A stretch of 64,000 nucleotides of DNA from CAWBAT01 sp046331665 (GCA_046331665.1 JAXLQK010000013.1:62001-126000); one strand, 5' to 3'; counted from the first letter of the stretch, positions 50,217 through 60,398 are shown. Notes: generated by a model from the letters alone, not told the origin. Program-made: numbers and translations.

Positions 50217-53200
50217 CTACAGTATCTTTGGTGACAGGAAGAATATCAGCTCTTGGGTCTGTTTGTTTACCGATTTATTTTTAAACAGATAGCCGATCGC
50301 GGGGAGACTGCCAAAGCCAGGGACCTGTCTGACGTTAGTTTGTTCATTATCGATCATTACACCGCCGACGACAACTGTTCCTCCATTCGAGACCAAAACG
50401 GTGGTTTTGGTCTGCTGCGTGTTGACCGTCGGTACGCCCTGTACCTGCCGTGAAAAATCCGGGGTAGAATTCTCGATATCCACCTTCATGATGATGGTGC
50501 CCTCATCCGTAATCTGAGGGGTTACGGTCAACTTCAGGGAGAAATCGAAGAACTGGACGGACACGGTGTTGTTGATCGTGGTCTGGACAGGGATCTTCAC
50601 ACCTTGTTGGACAAATCCTTCGATGTTGTCTTGCGTGATAATTTTTGGCTTCGAGAGCAACTTGGCTGAGCCGCGTCGTTCCGCCGCCGTGATAATCGAA
50701 TCCAAAAGAAACTTGTCAGTGATCCCGGCGAAGAAGGCGACGCCGCTGGTGGCCGCGTTTGCGCCGAGGTTGGATAGCAAGGGGAGAGCATTCTGGGCCC
50801 CGCCTGATTGACCCGGACTCATGGTAACGCTCGGGGGAGGTTGGCGTGAGAAGGGGTTGCCGGGGACGGCACCGGACACTACATTCTTGTCGCCATTCCC
50901 ATAGATGGCTCCCAGTTGGACGCCGATATCCCGTAAGAAATCGCGGGTCGTGGCCACGACCCTGGCTTCAATCTCAACCTGCTTGATCTTCCGGTCCAGC
51001 TGTCGGATTAGGTTATCGATCCTCGTGAACGTCTGAGGGATATCCGTAATGATCATGGAATTGGTTCGCACATCCACAATGATATCCCCGCGGGGCGACA
51101 GGACTTTCTTAATAATCGCACTCATGTCTGCAGCTTTGGCGTAGCTTAGAATGCGAGTTTCAGTTTGAAGTTCTGCAGCCACGACCCGGGCATCCGACAA
51201 TCTCTTGCGCTGTGTTTCTTCCTGTTCAAGGGTCGTATTCGCCGCAATGCGGAGCACGTTCCCGTCTAATTGTTTCCCCAGGTTATTGTTCTTCAAGACC
51301 ACATCAAGAGCCTGGTCCCAAGGCACATCATTAAGAAAGATCGTCAAAGAGCCTTTGACATCGGGGTCGAGCACGATGTTTAGGCCGCTGATTTCACCGA
51401 TGAGGCGGAAGAAATCCTTGAGGTCTGCGTCTTTCAGCTCCAGGGAAATCAAATCCCCCGAATACTTCGGGGCCACCGCCGGAGCCGGCGCCGAGATTAC
51501 CTGGCCTGCCACGGGGAGCGGAGACTGCGGCGCAGGGCTCGCAGGAGCAGTCACAACTGCCGGGGCCGGTTCCGCCGTTGGAACTGGAGGCGCCGCGGCG
51601 AGCGGGGTCCGATTCTCTTGCAACATCGCCACCGTCTGGGGTTGAACCTTGGCAACCGTGACGTCCGGCTTCACAGGAGCAACGGGTGCCGTTTCAACAT
51701 GAGATTCCACCACAGGCGAAGACTGAGGCAACGGACTCCGGACTGGTCACAACTGCCGGGGCCGGCTCCGCCGTTGGAACTGGAGGCGCCGCAGCGAGCG
51801 GGGTCCGATTCTCTTGCAATATCGCCACCGTCTGGGGTTGAACCTGGGCAACCGTGACCTCCTGCTTCACAGGAGCAACCGGTGCCGTTTCAACATGAGA
51901 TTCCACCGCTGGTTCAGTTTGAGTTTTAGGAACAACCGGATCTGTTTTTGAGCTGGCAACTTCGATTTTCGCCTCCGTCTTGGCGAGAGTGGGTTCGGCT
52001 GCAGGGCTAGTCAACTGCGCCCGCACACTCTGATTGGAGCTGACCGTGAGCTTCGCCGTGCTGGCGGGCTGTGCAGGCGTCGAAGCGGGTGCCGCTTCCG
52101 GCGCCGGCGCTTGATTTACAGAAGCAACCTGTGGGCTCCGAAGCTGAGGCAATCTTGATTTCCTTCACCTGGTTCAGAGACCGGCGAAGCGGGGAAGCGG
52201 ACTCAGCGACGGAAGAGGAAGATCCGTTCCCTTGGGTTGACTCCGGCACAGGCACTGCCGCAGTTACCGCAGGAGCCGATTCAGGCTCACGAGGAGGAAG
52301 CGCTTCAGTCACCTGGGGTTCCGAATTCACCACCGCCGGCTGGACGGGCAGATTCTTGGGTTCAACTTCCGCCAGACTGATGGGCCCTTCCAAAGCTACG
52401 GCCGGAGAGGCCAGAGGCTCGGGCATGGCAACCTTCTCAACTTCGGCGAACTGGAGCGTACCGATGGCCTGACTGCGCGCCGCCCATTGCCCGTTGGGAG
52501 CAAGAATACCGCTCTCGGGAGCTTGATGGTCCAGGTTTGCCAGCGCAGCGCTTTCCGAGGGTTTCTCTACAGGCTTCGATGGCTGTCGCGAAGCCGCCGT
52601 CGTCTGTTTATGGAAGCGCACCACAAGACCTGAGTCAGAAGCCTCGATCGTGTAGGGACTTTTCCGCGAAACATCGAAGACGCATCGCACCAACTTGCCT
52701 TGCTGGGATTCACCAAAGCCAAAGCGGATCTTCTGGATGAGATCCGTTCGCAGACGGAGCGATTGATGCGAAACCTTAAATTCCGATCCCGTCACATCCA
52801 CGACAATTCGGTTGGGAGATTCAAGTTCAAAAGCCTGAAATTCAGGTTTGGACGTCGTCTGGAGATTCAACGTCAGCTCTTGTTCATCTTCCACAATACT
52901 GACATCGCGGAGGGGAGCCTTGGAACCTCGGGAGATATCGGCATTTCCCCCGGCTTTAGGTACAGCGGGATTTGCCGTGGGGGATTGAGAAGCGGCTGGA
53001 ATAGGAGAACTAAAAACTAAACGGAGTTTTCCACGGTCTGCCTGGAGCGCATACTGGATCGGTTGGACCAGATTGAACTCAATTCTGACCATCGGTTTCT
53101 GACCTTCCCCGATGACTGTTACGTTGGCAAACTCCACCTGAGCGGTTTTGAAATCCACGAAGTTCTTCTCGAGGGAAGATTCAGCACCCATCACATCCAG

Positions 53201-53419
53201 AATGAAGAGTCGAGGATTGGGGTAGTAAGAAGTATAGTCCAACGCACGATCGGCGAGAATGTCGATCGTCGTCCGGCCGGGATTCTCGGAAAAGGTCATT
53301 GCCTTCAAGTGCGTCGGCGGACGTTCTCCGGCAACCCCTTCAGCCCGGAGGGGCAAGGCGCAGAGCCCCAGCCATATCAGATTGAGTATCAGCAATTTTG
53401 AAAAATATTTACTTCGCAT
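50217..53419 (-). CDS. pilQ: Type IV pilus secretin PilQ, two frame breaks in a repeated linker
   Basis: Outer-membrane pore of the type IV pilus, about 1066 aa when both breaks are mended. A signal peptide (LLILNLIWLGLCALPLRA) leads to two AMIN domains (KAMTFSENPGRTTIDI and IVEDEQELTLNL), which bind peptidoglycan. A Pro/Ala/Val-rich linker of about 250 residues follows, then STN/N0 and N1 domains (LISLELKDADLKDFFRLI) and the secretin core ending in GFGSLPAIGYLFKN. Extra bases near 52153 and 51733 put the linker into three frames. The gene overlaps pilP by 11 bases. The length and repeats of the linker are unusual for PilQ. Confidence 0.85.
51551..51907 (-). repeat. Two-copy 161-bp direct repeat inside the pilQ linker
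   Basis: The stretch starting TCACAACTGCCGGGGCC at 51551 returns at 51747 with a 196-base period, and the two copies (51551-51711 and 51747-51907) differ only at scattered positions. Each copy encodes ESHVETAPVAPVK and ENRTPLAAAPPVPTAEPA, so the peptide is repeated too. One of the two pilQ frame breaks falls between the copies, in the non-repeated spacer. Confidence 0.85.
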
Positions 53420-53954
53420 CTTTTCCGTCTCCTCGAGCCGGGTATAGCTTCTTCACAACTTGTTGAGTAACCTTCTTCCCGTGGCTATCCGTCAGATATT
53501 GATTCATGATCATTGCGTCATTGCGGATTTCGATCACCTTGCCGTCATAGAGATCATCGTTGGCATGAATAAAATAGGTCTTGCCCCGGTACCCCGTCGT
53601 GAGTGCCATGTTGACACCATTTTTCTTCACAATCCCGACCAGGATGATCTCGGACACCAGTTGCCCTTTCAGACCGGGGGGACGGACGATGGGGGCGCTG
53701 ACCGCCAGTACTGAATTGGCAACATCCAGGCTGCGAAATGGATCGCGGCGCCCTTTGGCTTCATATTTATAGTTCATCGCCGGAGCTTCCTGAGCGGCCG
53801 GCGGTGGTGTGGCGACTGTGGGGGCCGCTGGCAAAGAGGCTGCGGGCTTGGCCGCTTTTTCCAGTTGGCCCGCCTGCTGGGCCTCAAGGATAGGGCTCAT
53901 CCCCAGCGAAATCATGCACACAATTAAATTGAGAGCTATGCGCGTTCCATTCAT
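53409..53954 (-). CDS. pilP: Type IV pilus inner-membrane lipoprotein-like PilP
   Basis: Links the PilN/PilO inner-membrane complex to the secretin. 181 aa, with a signal peptide-like N-terminus (IALNLIVCMISLGMSPILEA), a Pro/Ala linker, the family motif KGRRDPFRSL and the HQ-like beta domain LVSEIILVGIVKKNG. ATG 53954 overlaps the pilO stop by four bases. There is no clear lipobox Cys at the signal cleavage point, unlike some PilP proteins. Order and overlaps within pilMNOPQ support the assignment. Confidence 0.88.
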   Translation of the reverse strand: MNGTRIALNLIVCMISLGMSPILEAQQAGQLEKAAKPAASLPAAPTVATPPPAAQEAPAMNYKYEAKGRRDPFRSLDVANSVLAVSAPIVRPPGLKGQLVSEIILVGIVKKNGVNMALTTGYRGKTYFIHANDDLYDGKVIEIRNDAMIMNQYLTDSHGKKVTQQVVKKLYPARGDGKDAK

Positions 53955-54568
53955 TTCTTTGTGTTAGGAGCCAGTTTGTTCGCTCCCTCTCCGATATCTT
54001 TCTCCTCGTTATAAACGAAGGTGGTTGCTGTGCAGGTCGCTGTGATCGTTTGATTCGATTGCTGCTTCTTGTTCTCAATGATCTTGACATCAGACACATT
54101 GACGATTCTCGAGAACTTGCTCAACTTATCGAAGAATGCGCCCAGGCTGTGATAACTTCCCTCAACTTCCAGGTTGATGGGCCATTCCGAGAAAAAGTCT
54201 TTTTGAAGCACAGGAAGAGGCTGAAATTTCTTGATCATCAAATTCGAAGCCACCGCGCTTTCCTGAACCTGGTGGAGCAATTGATCGGTTTGTTTGGCTT
54301 CCGGGAGAATGATCTTCAAGGTCGATAGCTTATTGAGCAGTTGTTTGTTTTGGGTCAGGAATTCCTGATGTTTCTGTTCCACCGCCTGCCCGCGTTGAAT
54401 TTCCACTTTCAGGCCGTCCAGCTGACCCTGCTTGATCTTGATTTGCTGATCGAGTCCCGAAATGAAGAAGTACCAACCCATCCCCGCAATAATGATCCCA
54501 AAAATCGAGAAAATGCCGAGCTGGGTATACCAGGGAATGTTGTTAAATCGTTTAAGGTCGAGGTCCAT
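53951..54568 (-). CDS. pilO: Type IV pilus assembly protein PilO
   Basis: Inner-membrane protein of 205 aa with one transmembrane helix (LGIFSIFGIIIAGMGWYFF, about residues 17-35), a coiled coil (IKQGQLDGLKVEIQRG) and the ferredoxin-like domain with PINLEVEGSYHSLGAFFDKLSKF, a clear PilO signature. It forms a heterodimer with PilN. It starts 13 bases after pilN stops and overlaps pilP by four bases. Confidence 0.92.
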   Translation of the reverse strand: MDLDLKRFNNIPWYTQLGIFSIFGIIIAGMGWYFFISGLDQQIKIKQGQLDGLKVEIQRGQAVEQKHQEFLTQNKQLLNKLSTLKIILPEAKQTDQLLHQVQESAVASNLMIKKFQPLPVLQKDFFSEWPINLEVEGSYHSLGAFFDKLSKFSRIVNVSDVKIIENKKQQSNQTITATCTATTFVYNEEKDIGEGANKLAPNTKK

Positions 54569-54580
54569 AACGCCCCAAGA

Positions 54581-55183
54581 TCATGAATTGACCGCTGCAG
54601 CCGTTGCGGCTGCGCCGCCGGCCACCAAGTCACCTTCAAAAGTGATGGAAAAAGTATAGTGATTGTTGTCTTCCTGGAGATTCACCAGGTTTACATTCCT
54701 AAAATTTCCGACTCGTACCAGATTGGTAATGAAATCGGCCACGTTGTCAGGGGAGCCCATCGCCGTCCCGTTGAGGGTTATCATGTTGTCTTTCTGGGTC
54801 AGCTCCTTTAACCAGACTCCCTCGGATTGCTGGACACAGTCACTGAGAACGTCGAGGACGCGAACAGGACCGGATTGATTTCGCTTCAGGGACTCAATTA
54901 CATTAATACGGGTTTCCAGCAGTTTGCGGCGTTTTTCAAAGGCTTCGTTTTCCTTGAGGAGCCCTTCCTGGCGAACTTTTTCCTTTTTCGCCTGGACAAT
55001 CTGGCGGCTGACCTCCTCTTCCTCTTTGACGAGGGCCTGCTCCCAAAAATAGACCACACCAATGGATATCACCACGACCGAGATCGCCATGATCAACTGC
55101 ATGGCCTGATTCGACGCGGTGCGGATTTTTCTGGCTTTAACCGCCTTTACTTTCGTCCTGCCCAGCAAGTTGATGCGAATCAT
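54581..55183 (-). CDS. pilN: Type IV pilus assembly protein PilN
   Basis: Inner-membrane protein of 200 aa. The N-terminus MIRINLLGR is the conserved peptide that binds PilM. One transmembrane helix follows (AMQLIMAISVVVISIGVVYFW), then a coiled coil and a C-terminal ferredoxin-like domain (LNGTAMGSPDNVADFITNL). ATG 55183 overlaps the pilM stop by four bases, so translation is coupled. Confidence 0.92.
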   Translation of the reverse strand: MIRINLLGRTKVKAVKARKIRTASNQAMQLIMAISVVVISIGVVYFWEQALVKEEEEVSRQIVQAKKEKVRQEGLLKENEAFEKRRKLLETRINVIESLKRNQSGPVRVLDVLSDCVQQSEGVWLKELTQKDNMITLNGTAMGSPDNVADFITNLVRVGNFRNVNLVNLQEDNNHYTFSITFEGDLVAGGAAATAAAVNS

Positions 55184-56235
55184 GATTGCACGAAACTCCT
55201 TAAGGCGAGGCCAACAGCCACGGCCATACTCGGAGAAATATCATCCAAATAACCGAGGTCGATCCCTTTGCCAACGGCAATTCCCTTGAATGGATCAAGA
55301 ACTTCAACAGGAACGTTCAGGCGGTTTTGAACCATCTCCACGAATCCGACTACCTTGGCGCACCCGCCACTGAGATAGACGCGTTGCAATTGTTCGCCCA
55401 CCGTGGTGGCCCGGAAGAAATCAAAGGTTTTTTGAATCTCCAGCAGGAGGACCTCGGAAACAGACTCAATCATCAAATCAACATTCTCCCGTTGAACCCC
55501 TTCGATGGATTTCCCTTTCTTGACCTCTTCCGCCTCTTCGAAGCTCAAATTCATTTCTTTCTGTAAGGCATCGGTGAACTGATTTCCACCCACTGAGACG
55601 TCTCGTGAGAACAGGGGTGTGCCTCCCTTCGTGACCACGATATTCATGATGCTGGCGCCGATATTTAATAGGGCAATCGTGGCATTGGGGGCGGGATGAT
55701 AACTCGCTTCAAAGGCGTTTTGGACTGCAAAGGCATCAATATCGACCACCACCGGAACCTTTCCCGCCTGGGTGATCACATTGGTGTGGTTGAGGATCTT
55801 GTCTTTCTTGACGGCGACAAGCAGGACGTCGGTCGTCGCTCCCGAACCTTGGGTGTCCAAGACCTGGTAATCGAGGTTTACGTCCGCGATATCAAAGGGA
55901 ATGTGCTGTTCGGCCTCCCACTGGATCGATTCTTCCAGCTCTTCCTCGCTCATGGCCGGCAGAGAGATCTTCTTGACGATGACCGAGTGGCCTGACACGG
56001 AAGTCGCGACACTTCGTGTTTTGATTTTCTTCTGAGAGAAGATCTTGGTTATGGAGTCCGACACGGATAAGGCATCCATGATCGCCCCATCCACGACGGT
56101 ATCCGACGCCAAGGGTTCCAGTCCGGCATGGACCAGCTCATAACCGCCTTTCGACTTCCTGAGCTCCACGGCTTTGACGGAACTGGAGCCGATATCCAAT
56201 CCTACTAGTGGCTTCTGTCGTGAAAAAAGTTGCAC
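55180..56235 (-). CDS. pilM: Type IV pilus assembly ATPase-like protein PilM
   Basis: Cytosolic actin-like protein of 351 aa that binds the PilN tail. It has VGLDIGSSSVKAVELR at the start, the family motif ESIQWEAEQHIPFDI, VDIDAFAVQNAFE, LLNIGASIMNIVV and VYLSGGCAKVVGF. GTG 56235 with AGGTG ahead is chosen. It opens the pilMNOPQ operon, which is followed by the roadblock gene. Confidence 0.93.
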   Translation of the reverse strand: MQLFSRQKPLVGLDIGSSSVKAVELRKSKGGYELVHAGLEPLASDTVVDGAIMDALSVSDSITKIFSQKKIKTRSVATSVSGHSVIVKKISLPAMSEEELEESIQWEAEQHIPFDIADVNLDYQVLDTQGSGATTDVLLVAVKKDKILNHTNVITQAGKVPVVVDIDAFAVQNAFEASYHPAPNATIALLNIGASIMNIVVTKGGTPLFSRDVSVGGNQFTDALQKEMNLSFEEAEEVKKGKSIEGVQRENVDLMIESVSEVLLLEIQKTFDFFRATTVGEQLQRVYLSGGCAKVVGFVEMVQNRLNVPVEVLDPFKGIAVGKGIDLGYLDDISPSMAVAVGLALRSFVQS

Positions 56236-56295
56236 GCTCTTGCACCTAACACTTTGAGATCAAAACCATTTTATCGATAGCCCGAAGTTCAAACT

Positions 56296-56550
56296 TTAAC
56301 TTCGCTCTGAGGAAAATTTTCTGCTCTTCATTTCCATCCATTCATCCAGGACGGTTTTCTTAAAGCGCCAACGATTGCCCAACTTGAAGGCAGGAATTCG
56401 ATCGCTGGACACATACTTGTAAAGAGTATCCGGGGAGATGCCCAAGTACTGGGACGCTTCTTTGACATTCATGACTTCCTTGGGTTGCGGCATGCTCCCG
56501 TCCTCATCCTTCAGTTTTGTTTCTTTTATCGGCAAACTTTTTCCGGACAT
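56296..56550 (-). CDS. Small helix-turn-helix protein, excisionase/MerR-like
   Basis: An 84-aa protein with the HTH_17 pattern MNVKEASQYLGISPDTLYKYVSS and the wing IPAFKLGNRWRFKKTVLDEWM, typical of BldC/excisionase-like DNA-binding proteins. It starts at ATG 56550 and ends 60 bases ahead of pilM on the same strand, so it may regulate the pilus operon. It is not accompanied by an integrase, so a phage origin is not indicated. The target is unknown. Confidence 0.82.
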   Translation of the reverse strand: MSGKSLPIKETKLKDEDGSMPQPKEVMNVKEASQYLGISPDTLYKYVSSDRIPAFKLGNRWRFKKTVLDEWMEMKSRKFSSERS

Positions 56551-56799
56551 TAGTGCATATAAATTAGATTGTCGATGGCCCCCGCCCGAGATTTATGCCG
56601 TTTTCTTGGAAAACCCAGAATTGCCGCAAAACCGCTCCAGAGTGCCAATGAACTGCCGGTGCGAGTCTCCGCATGGAGCCTGCGCTCTAAGACGGCTGGG
56701 TAACCGCCCGGCACTTTCTCATGTCCGCAGGGTTTTTCTAATTGACAGAGAACGCAGGTGAATTATAAGTTTTCTTTCCTTTGCTTTGAGGTTTCATCG

Positions 56800-58200
56800 G
56801 TGAAGCTGCGATCTTCCTCCTCAAAAACCAAATCGAACGCTTTCTCTTCGGATGCCTTTCTTCGTCTGTTCCAGGCGGGGACGAATCTGGTGATCTACCG
56901 CGATATTTTGAAGGAACCGGTGGTGAGTCATTTCCTGTCGTTACTGGAGCAGCTGGGGAAGGAGGGCAACCCGGGTCGGGGACGAAGCCGGAAAATTGCG
57001 GAGTCTTATGCCAGGTTTTTTTCCGGGTTGGCACACCTGGGGCAAGAGCCGCAGGAAGAGCCTGTCGGAACGGTCTGGCAGAATCACCTGCTCAATCTGA
57101 TTTTGGATGCGGAAAATCCCTTTAGTACCTCCGCCTCTCATGGTTTATTTCCGAAAGAAAAAAATTCTTTGACGGAACAAGCCGCTCTGGACTTGCGGCT
57201 ACTGAAGACCCTTCATGATGTCGACGGCCGTCAACTTCTTCAGTATTTGCATGAGTTGCCTTGCGATATGGAGTGGGAGTCGTGGGAGAAGCTGCCCCAA
57301 TCTCTTCGCGGCGGACAACCCGGCTCTCTTCGTGGAAGGTTCAAACAACAGCTCCAGCAATCTGCCGATTGGGCAGTTGAAATCAAGGCTCTCTACGATT
57401 TTTATGGCCGTACCGGCGTCGGGAAGTTTGGGCGGTTTCGAGCCTTCCATTGGAAGCCGGGCTCCGATGGCGGAGTCATTGTCCCTATCCCCGATCCCGA
57501 CCCAGTCCGGCTGGAAGACCTGATCGGTTTCGAAGACCAGAAGCAGCTTCTAATTCACAATACCGAATTCTTTCTTTCTGGAATCCCCGCCAACAATGTC
57601 TTCGTTTACGGCGATCGCGGGACTGGAAAATCCTCCGCCATTAAGGCGCTTCTTCACCACTTCCCCCAACAGCCTCTGCGAATGCTGGAAATCTCGCGAG
57701 ACGATCTGGCCGACCTGCCCGAAGTCATGCATACCTTGCGGGGCAGACCTGAATACTTCATCGTGTTCGTGGATGACTTGTCTTTTGAAGAAGGCGAGAC
57801 CCAATATAAGACTCTCAAGGCCGTTCTGGAAGGCAGTCTCGAAGCGCGACCCCGCAACGTCGTGGTCTACGCAACCTCCAACCGTCGCCATTTAATCAAG
57901 GAAAATTTCTCGGATCGGGTGTTGGATAACAGCGGGGAAGTTCGACCGCAAGACACCTTGCAGGAAAAGGTTTCACTCTCGGACCGGTTTGGAATCCAAT
58001 TGGTCTTTGTGGCGCCGGATCAGGACGAGTATCTCCGGATCGTTCGCTCCATGGCGCAACGGCGACAGTTCAGCCTCGCAGACGAGGAACTCACCCGAAA
58101 AGCCCTGCTTTGGGTGCAACGCCACAATACGCGCAGTGGCCGGACCGCCCGTCAATTTATCGATTACCTGGGTGGAGAACTGGGAAAGCCTTTGCCCTAA
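56800..58200 (+). CDS. DUF815-family AAA ATPase
   Basis: A 466-aa P-loop protein. The ATPase part starts with LEDLIGFEDQKQLLIHNT, with Walker A GDRGTGKS at 271-278, Walker B FIVFVDDLSF at about 325 and the DUF815 markers YATSNRRHLI and SDRFGIQL. The first 230 residues are a helical domain without known motifs. Role unknown; the family is related to ORC/Cdc6-like and DnaA-type ATPases. GTG 56800 with GAGG eight bases ahead is preferred over GTG 56758. It is divergent from the HTH gene and convergent with the glucan phosphorylase. Confidence 0.85.
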   Translation: MKLRSSSSKTKSNAFSSDAFLRLFQAGTNLVIYRDILKEPVVSHFLSLLEQLGKEGNPGRGRSRKIAESYARFFSGLAHLGQEPQEEPVGTVWQNHLLNLILDAENPFSTSASHGLFPKEKNSLTEQAALDLRLLKTLHDVDGRQLLQYLHELPCDMEWESWEKLPQSLRGGQPGSLRGRFKQQLQQSADWAVEIKALYDFYGRTGVGKFGRFRAFHWKPGSDGGVIVPIPDPDPVRLEDLIGFEDQKQLLIHNTEFFLSGIPANNVFVYGDRGTGKSSAIKALLHHFPQQPLRMLEISRDDLADLPEVMHTLRGRPEYFIVFVDDLSFEEGETQYKTLKAVLEGSLEARPRNVVVYATSNRRHLIKENFSDRVLDNSGEVRPQDTLQEKVSLSDRFGIQLVFVAPDQDEYLRIVRSMAQRRQFSLADEELTRKALLWVQRHNTRSGRTARQFIDYLGGELGKPLP

Positions 58201-58247
58201 ACCTCGCCCGGCGCCAGTTTTCCACTCCCCTCACGATCCAGCAAGGC

Positions 58248-60398
58248 TTAACTTTTCAGAACCAGCTTCCGGCTGAGGTAATACTTGGTCGTATATTCCG
58301 CCACCATCCGGTCGGTGTTGTAATTGGGAATAAGCGTCTGCATGCTGCGCCGGACCCTTTCAATCCATCCCCGAGGGATCCCTTCTTCATCACGATCGAA
58401 GAAAAGCGGGATGACCGACTCGGAAAGGGTCTGGTACAGAGACGCGGCGTCGGCGGCGTCTTGAATCTCCGGGTCTTCTCCCGAGGCGTCCTCGCCAATA
58501 GCCCAACCATTCGTCCCGTCAAATGCCTCACGCCACCATCCGTCCAGAACACTTAAATTCAGCCCCCCATGCACAGCCACCTTCTGCCCGCTGGTCCCGC
58601 TGGCTTCCAGGGGACGCCGCGGTGTATTAAGCCAGACATCCGCTCCTGAAATGAGGTGCCGCGCCACATTGATGTCATAATTCTCCAGGAATACAACCTT
58701 CCCGAAGAAATCATTGCGTTTGGTGATTTCCTGAATCTGTTGAATGAATTCCTTCCCCTTGTCGTCGCGAGGGTGCGCTTTCCCCGCAAAGAGCAGCTGG
58801 ATGGGGCGCTGGGGGTCATTGAAGAGGGAGACGGCCCTGGCCAGGTCCCGAAAGATCAGGGGAGCCCGTTTGTAGGCGGCAAACCTTCGGGCAAAACCAA
58901 TCGTGAGCGCATCTGGAGAAAGGATTCTTTCAAAGATTCTTGCCCCATCGCCTCCCAGGCGCTGATTTTGTTCACGCAGCCTCTTTCTGGCAAATTCCAC
59001 CAATTCCCGTCGCAAGGCATAGCGAAGCGACCAGATCTCTTCGTCGGAAATAACCTCCCGGTCCGACACGATCTTCCACAAATCCGGGTACATCAAGCGG
59101 GTTTCCCAATCCTGCCCCAGATGGGTCTTCCAAAATCGTCGCGTTGGGCGCGTCATCCATCCCCGGACATGCACTCCATTGGTAATATGCCCGATGGGGG
59201 CGGCATGGAAACTCTTTTGGCGATACAGCTCCTTCCACATCTCCCGGCTGACTTCACCATGCAATTCACTGACGCCATTCGCGGCTCGGGACATCCGCAA
59301 CGCCAGTACGGTCATGCAAAAACTTTCTTGCGCATCCTCGGGATTGATCCGTCCATAGCTCTGAAACTTCTGGGAATCAAAACCGAGGGAACGGGAATAC
59401 TGGCCAAGAACATATTCCATGAGCTCCGGGGAAAAGCGGTCATGGCCCGCCGGAACGGGGGTGTGGGTTGTGAAGACACAGTGCTCGCGTACCCAATCTT
59501 CGGCTTCGTGCAGGGTGGCCCCCCGCTTTAATTGTCGATGCATTAATTCAAACGTCAAAAAGGCGGAATGCCCTTCATTCATATGATAAACGGCAGGTTC
59601 GATACGCAGAGCTTCCAAGAGGCGCGTCCCGCCAATCCCCATGATGACTTCCTGGCCAATCCGCGTGGCGGTTTCTCCTCCGTAGACCCTTCCCGTCAAG
59701 TCCCGGTAGTGCTCTTCGTTCTGGGGAAGTTGCGTATCCAACAGGTAAATGGTGGTGCATCCGACACTCAGCTTCCACGCCTGGAATCTCACCTGGCTAT
59801 GCTGCATTTCAATAGAAAGAACCAGCGGAGCCCCGTCTTCTCCCAACACCAGATCGAGGGGGAGATCGTTCTTGTCGATGAGCGGATAATACTCCTCCTG
59901 CCAGCCGTGCGGGGCAATCTGCTGATGGAAGTAACCCTGGCGATAAAACAGCGTGATGCCGATCAAGGGGACCCCCAGATCGCTGGCCGATTTGGCATGA
60001 TCTCCGGCGAGCACTCCCAACCCTCCCGAATAAATGGGCAGACTTTCATGAATGGCGAATTCTGCGCTGAAATAAGCGACGGGTTTCCTGAGGAATGGCG
60101 CGGCATGTGCCGAACACCAACTGCGCTCACGATGGAGATATTCACGAATCTCCACCAGCACTTCGGAAACGCGGGCGGCAAAATCCTTCTCCATCAATCG
60201 GGCCTTGAGCTCGGCATGAGAGAGGGAGTTTAGAACGACCACGGCATTGTGGTTCGACGAACTCCAGGCGAGTGGAGACAGTTCGGCAAAGATCTCCTGA
60301 GCCTCCGGATTCCATGTCCACCAAAGGTTCCGGCTCAATTGCCGCAATTCTTCCGTCATGACATCGAGGTCTTTAATTCTTTCGCGATAGACTGCCAT
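58248..60398 (-). CDS. glgP: Alpha-glucan phosphorylase (short GT35, DUF3417 type)
   Basis: Breaks glycogen-like alpha-1,4 glucan with phosphate, giving glucose-1-phosphate. The N-terminal RQLSRNLWWTWNPEA is the DUF3417 mark of short bacterial/archaeal phosphorylases. Catalytic pieces include FSAEFAIHESLPIYSGGLGVLAGDH split over ~110-135, MNEGHSAF, FTTHTPVPAGHDRF, FARRFAAYKRA and the PLP-lysine region SGTSGQKVAVHGGLNLSVLDG. About 716 aa. The start may be TTG 60422, TTG 60413, ATG 60398 or ATG 60359; AAGGGAG lies just before the first TTGs. Confidence 0.92.
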   Translation of the reverse strand: MAVYRERIKDLDVMTEELRQLSRNLWWTWNPEAQEIFAELSPLAWSSSNHNAVVVLNSLSHAELKARLMEKDFAARVSEVLVEIREYLHRERSWCSAHAAPFLRKPVAYFSAEFAIHESLPIYSGGLGVLAGDHAKSASDLGVPLIGITLFYRQGYFHQQIAPHGWQEEYYPLIDKNDLPLDLVLGEDGAPLVLSIEMQHSQVRFQAWKLSVGCTTIYLLDTQLPQNEEHYRDLTGRVYGGETATRIGQEVIMGIGGTRLLEALRIEPAVYHMNEGHSAFLTFELMHRQLKRGATLHEAEDWVREHCVFTTHTPVPAGHDRFSPELMEYVLGQYSRSLGFDSQKFQSYGRINPEDAQESFCMTVLALRMSRAANGVSELHGEVSREMWKELYRQKSFHAAPIGHITNGVHVRGWMTRPTRRFWKTHLGQDWETRLMYPDLWKIVSDREVISDEEIWSLRYALRRELVEFARKRLREQNQRLGGDGARIFERILSPDALTIGFARRFAAYKRAPLIFRDLARAVSLFNDPQRPIQLLFAGKAHPRDDKGKEFIQQIQEITKRNDFFGKVVFLENYDINVARHLISGADVWLNTPRRPLEASGTSGQKVAVHGGLNLSVLDGWWREAFDGTNGWAIGEDASGEDPEIQDAADAASLYQTLSESVIPLFFDRDEEGIPRGWIERVRRSMQTLIPNYNTDRMVAEYTTKYYLSRKLVLKS

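Noticed and set aside
50217..53419. Programmed frameshifting in pilQ
   Set aside because: No slippery heptamer followed by a stable structure is seen at either break, and similar breaks occur in six unrelated genes of the window.
56296..56550. Phage excisionase as evidence for a prophage
   Set aside because: The HTH_17 fold is shared by many regulators, and there is no integrase or other phage gene nearby.
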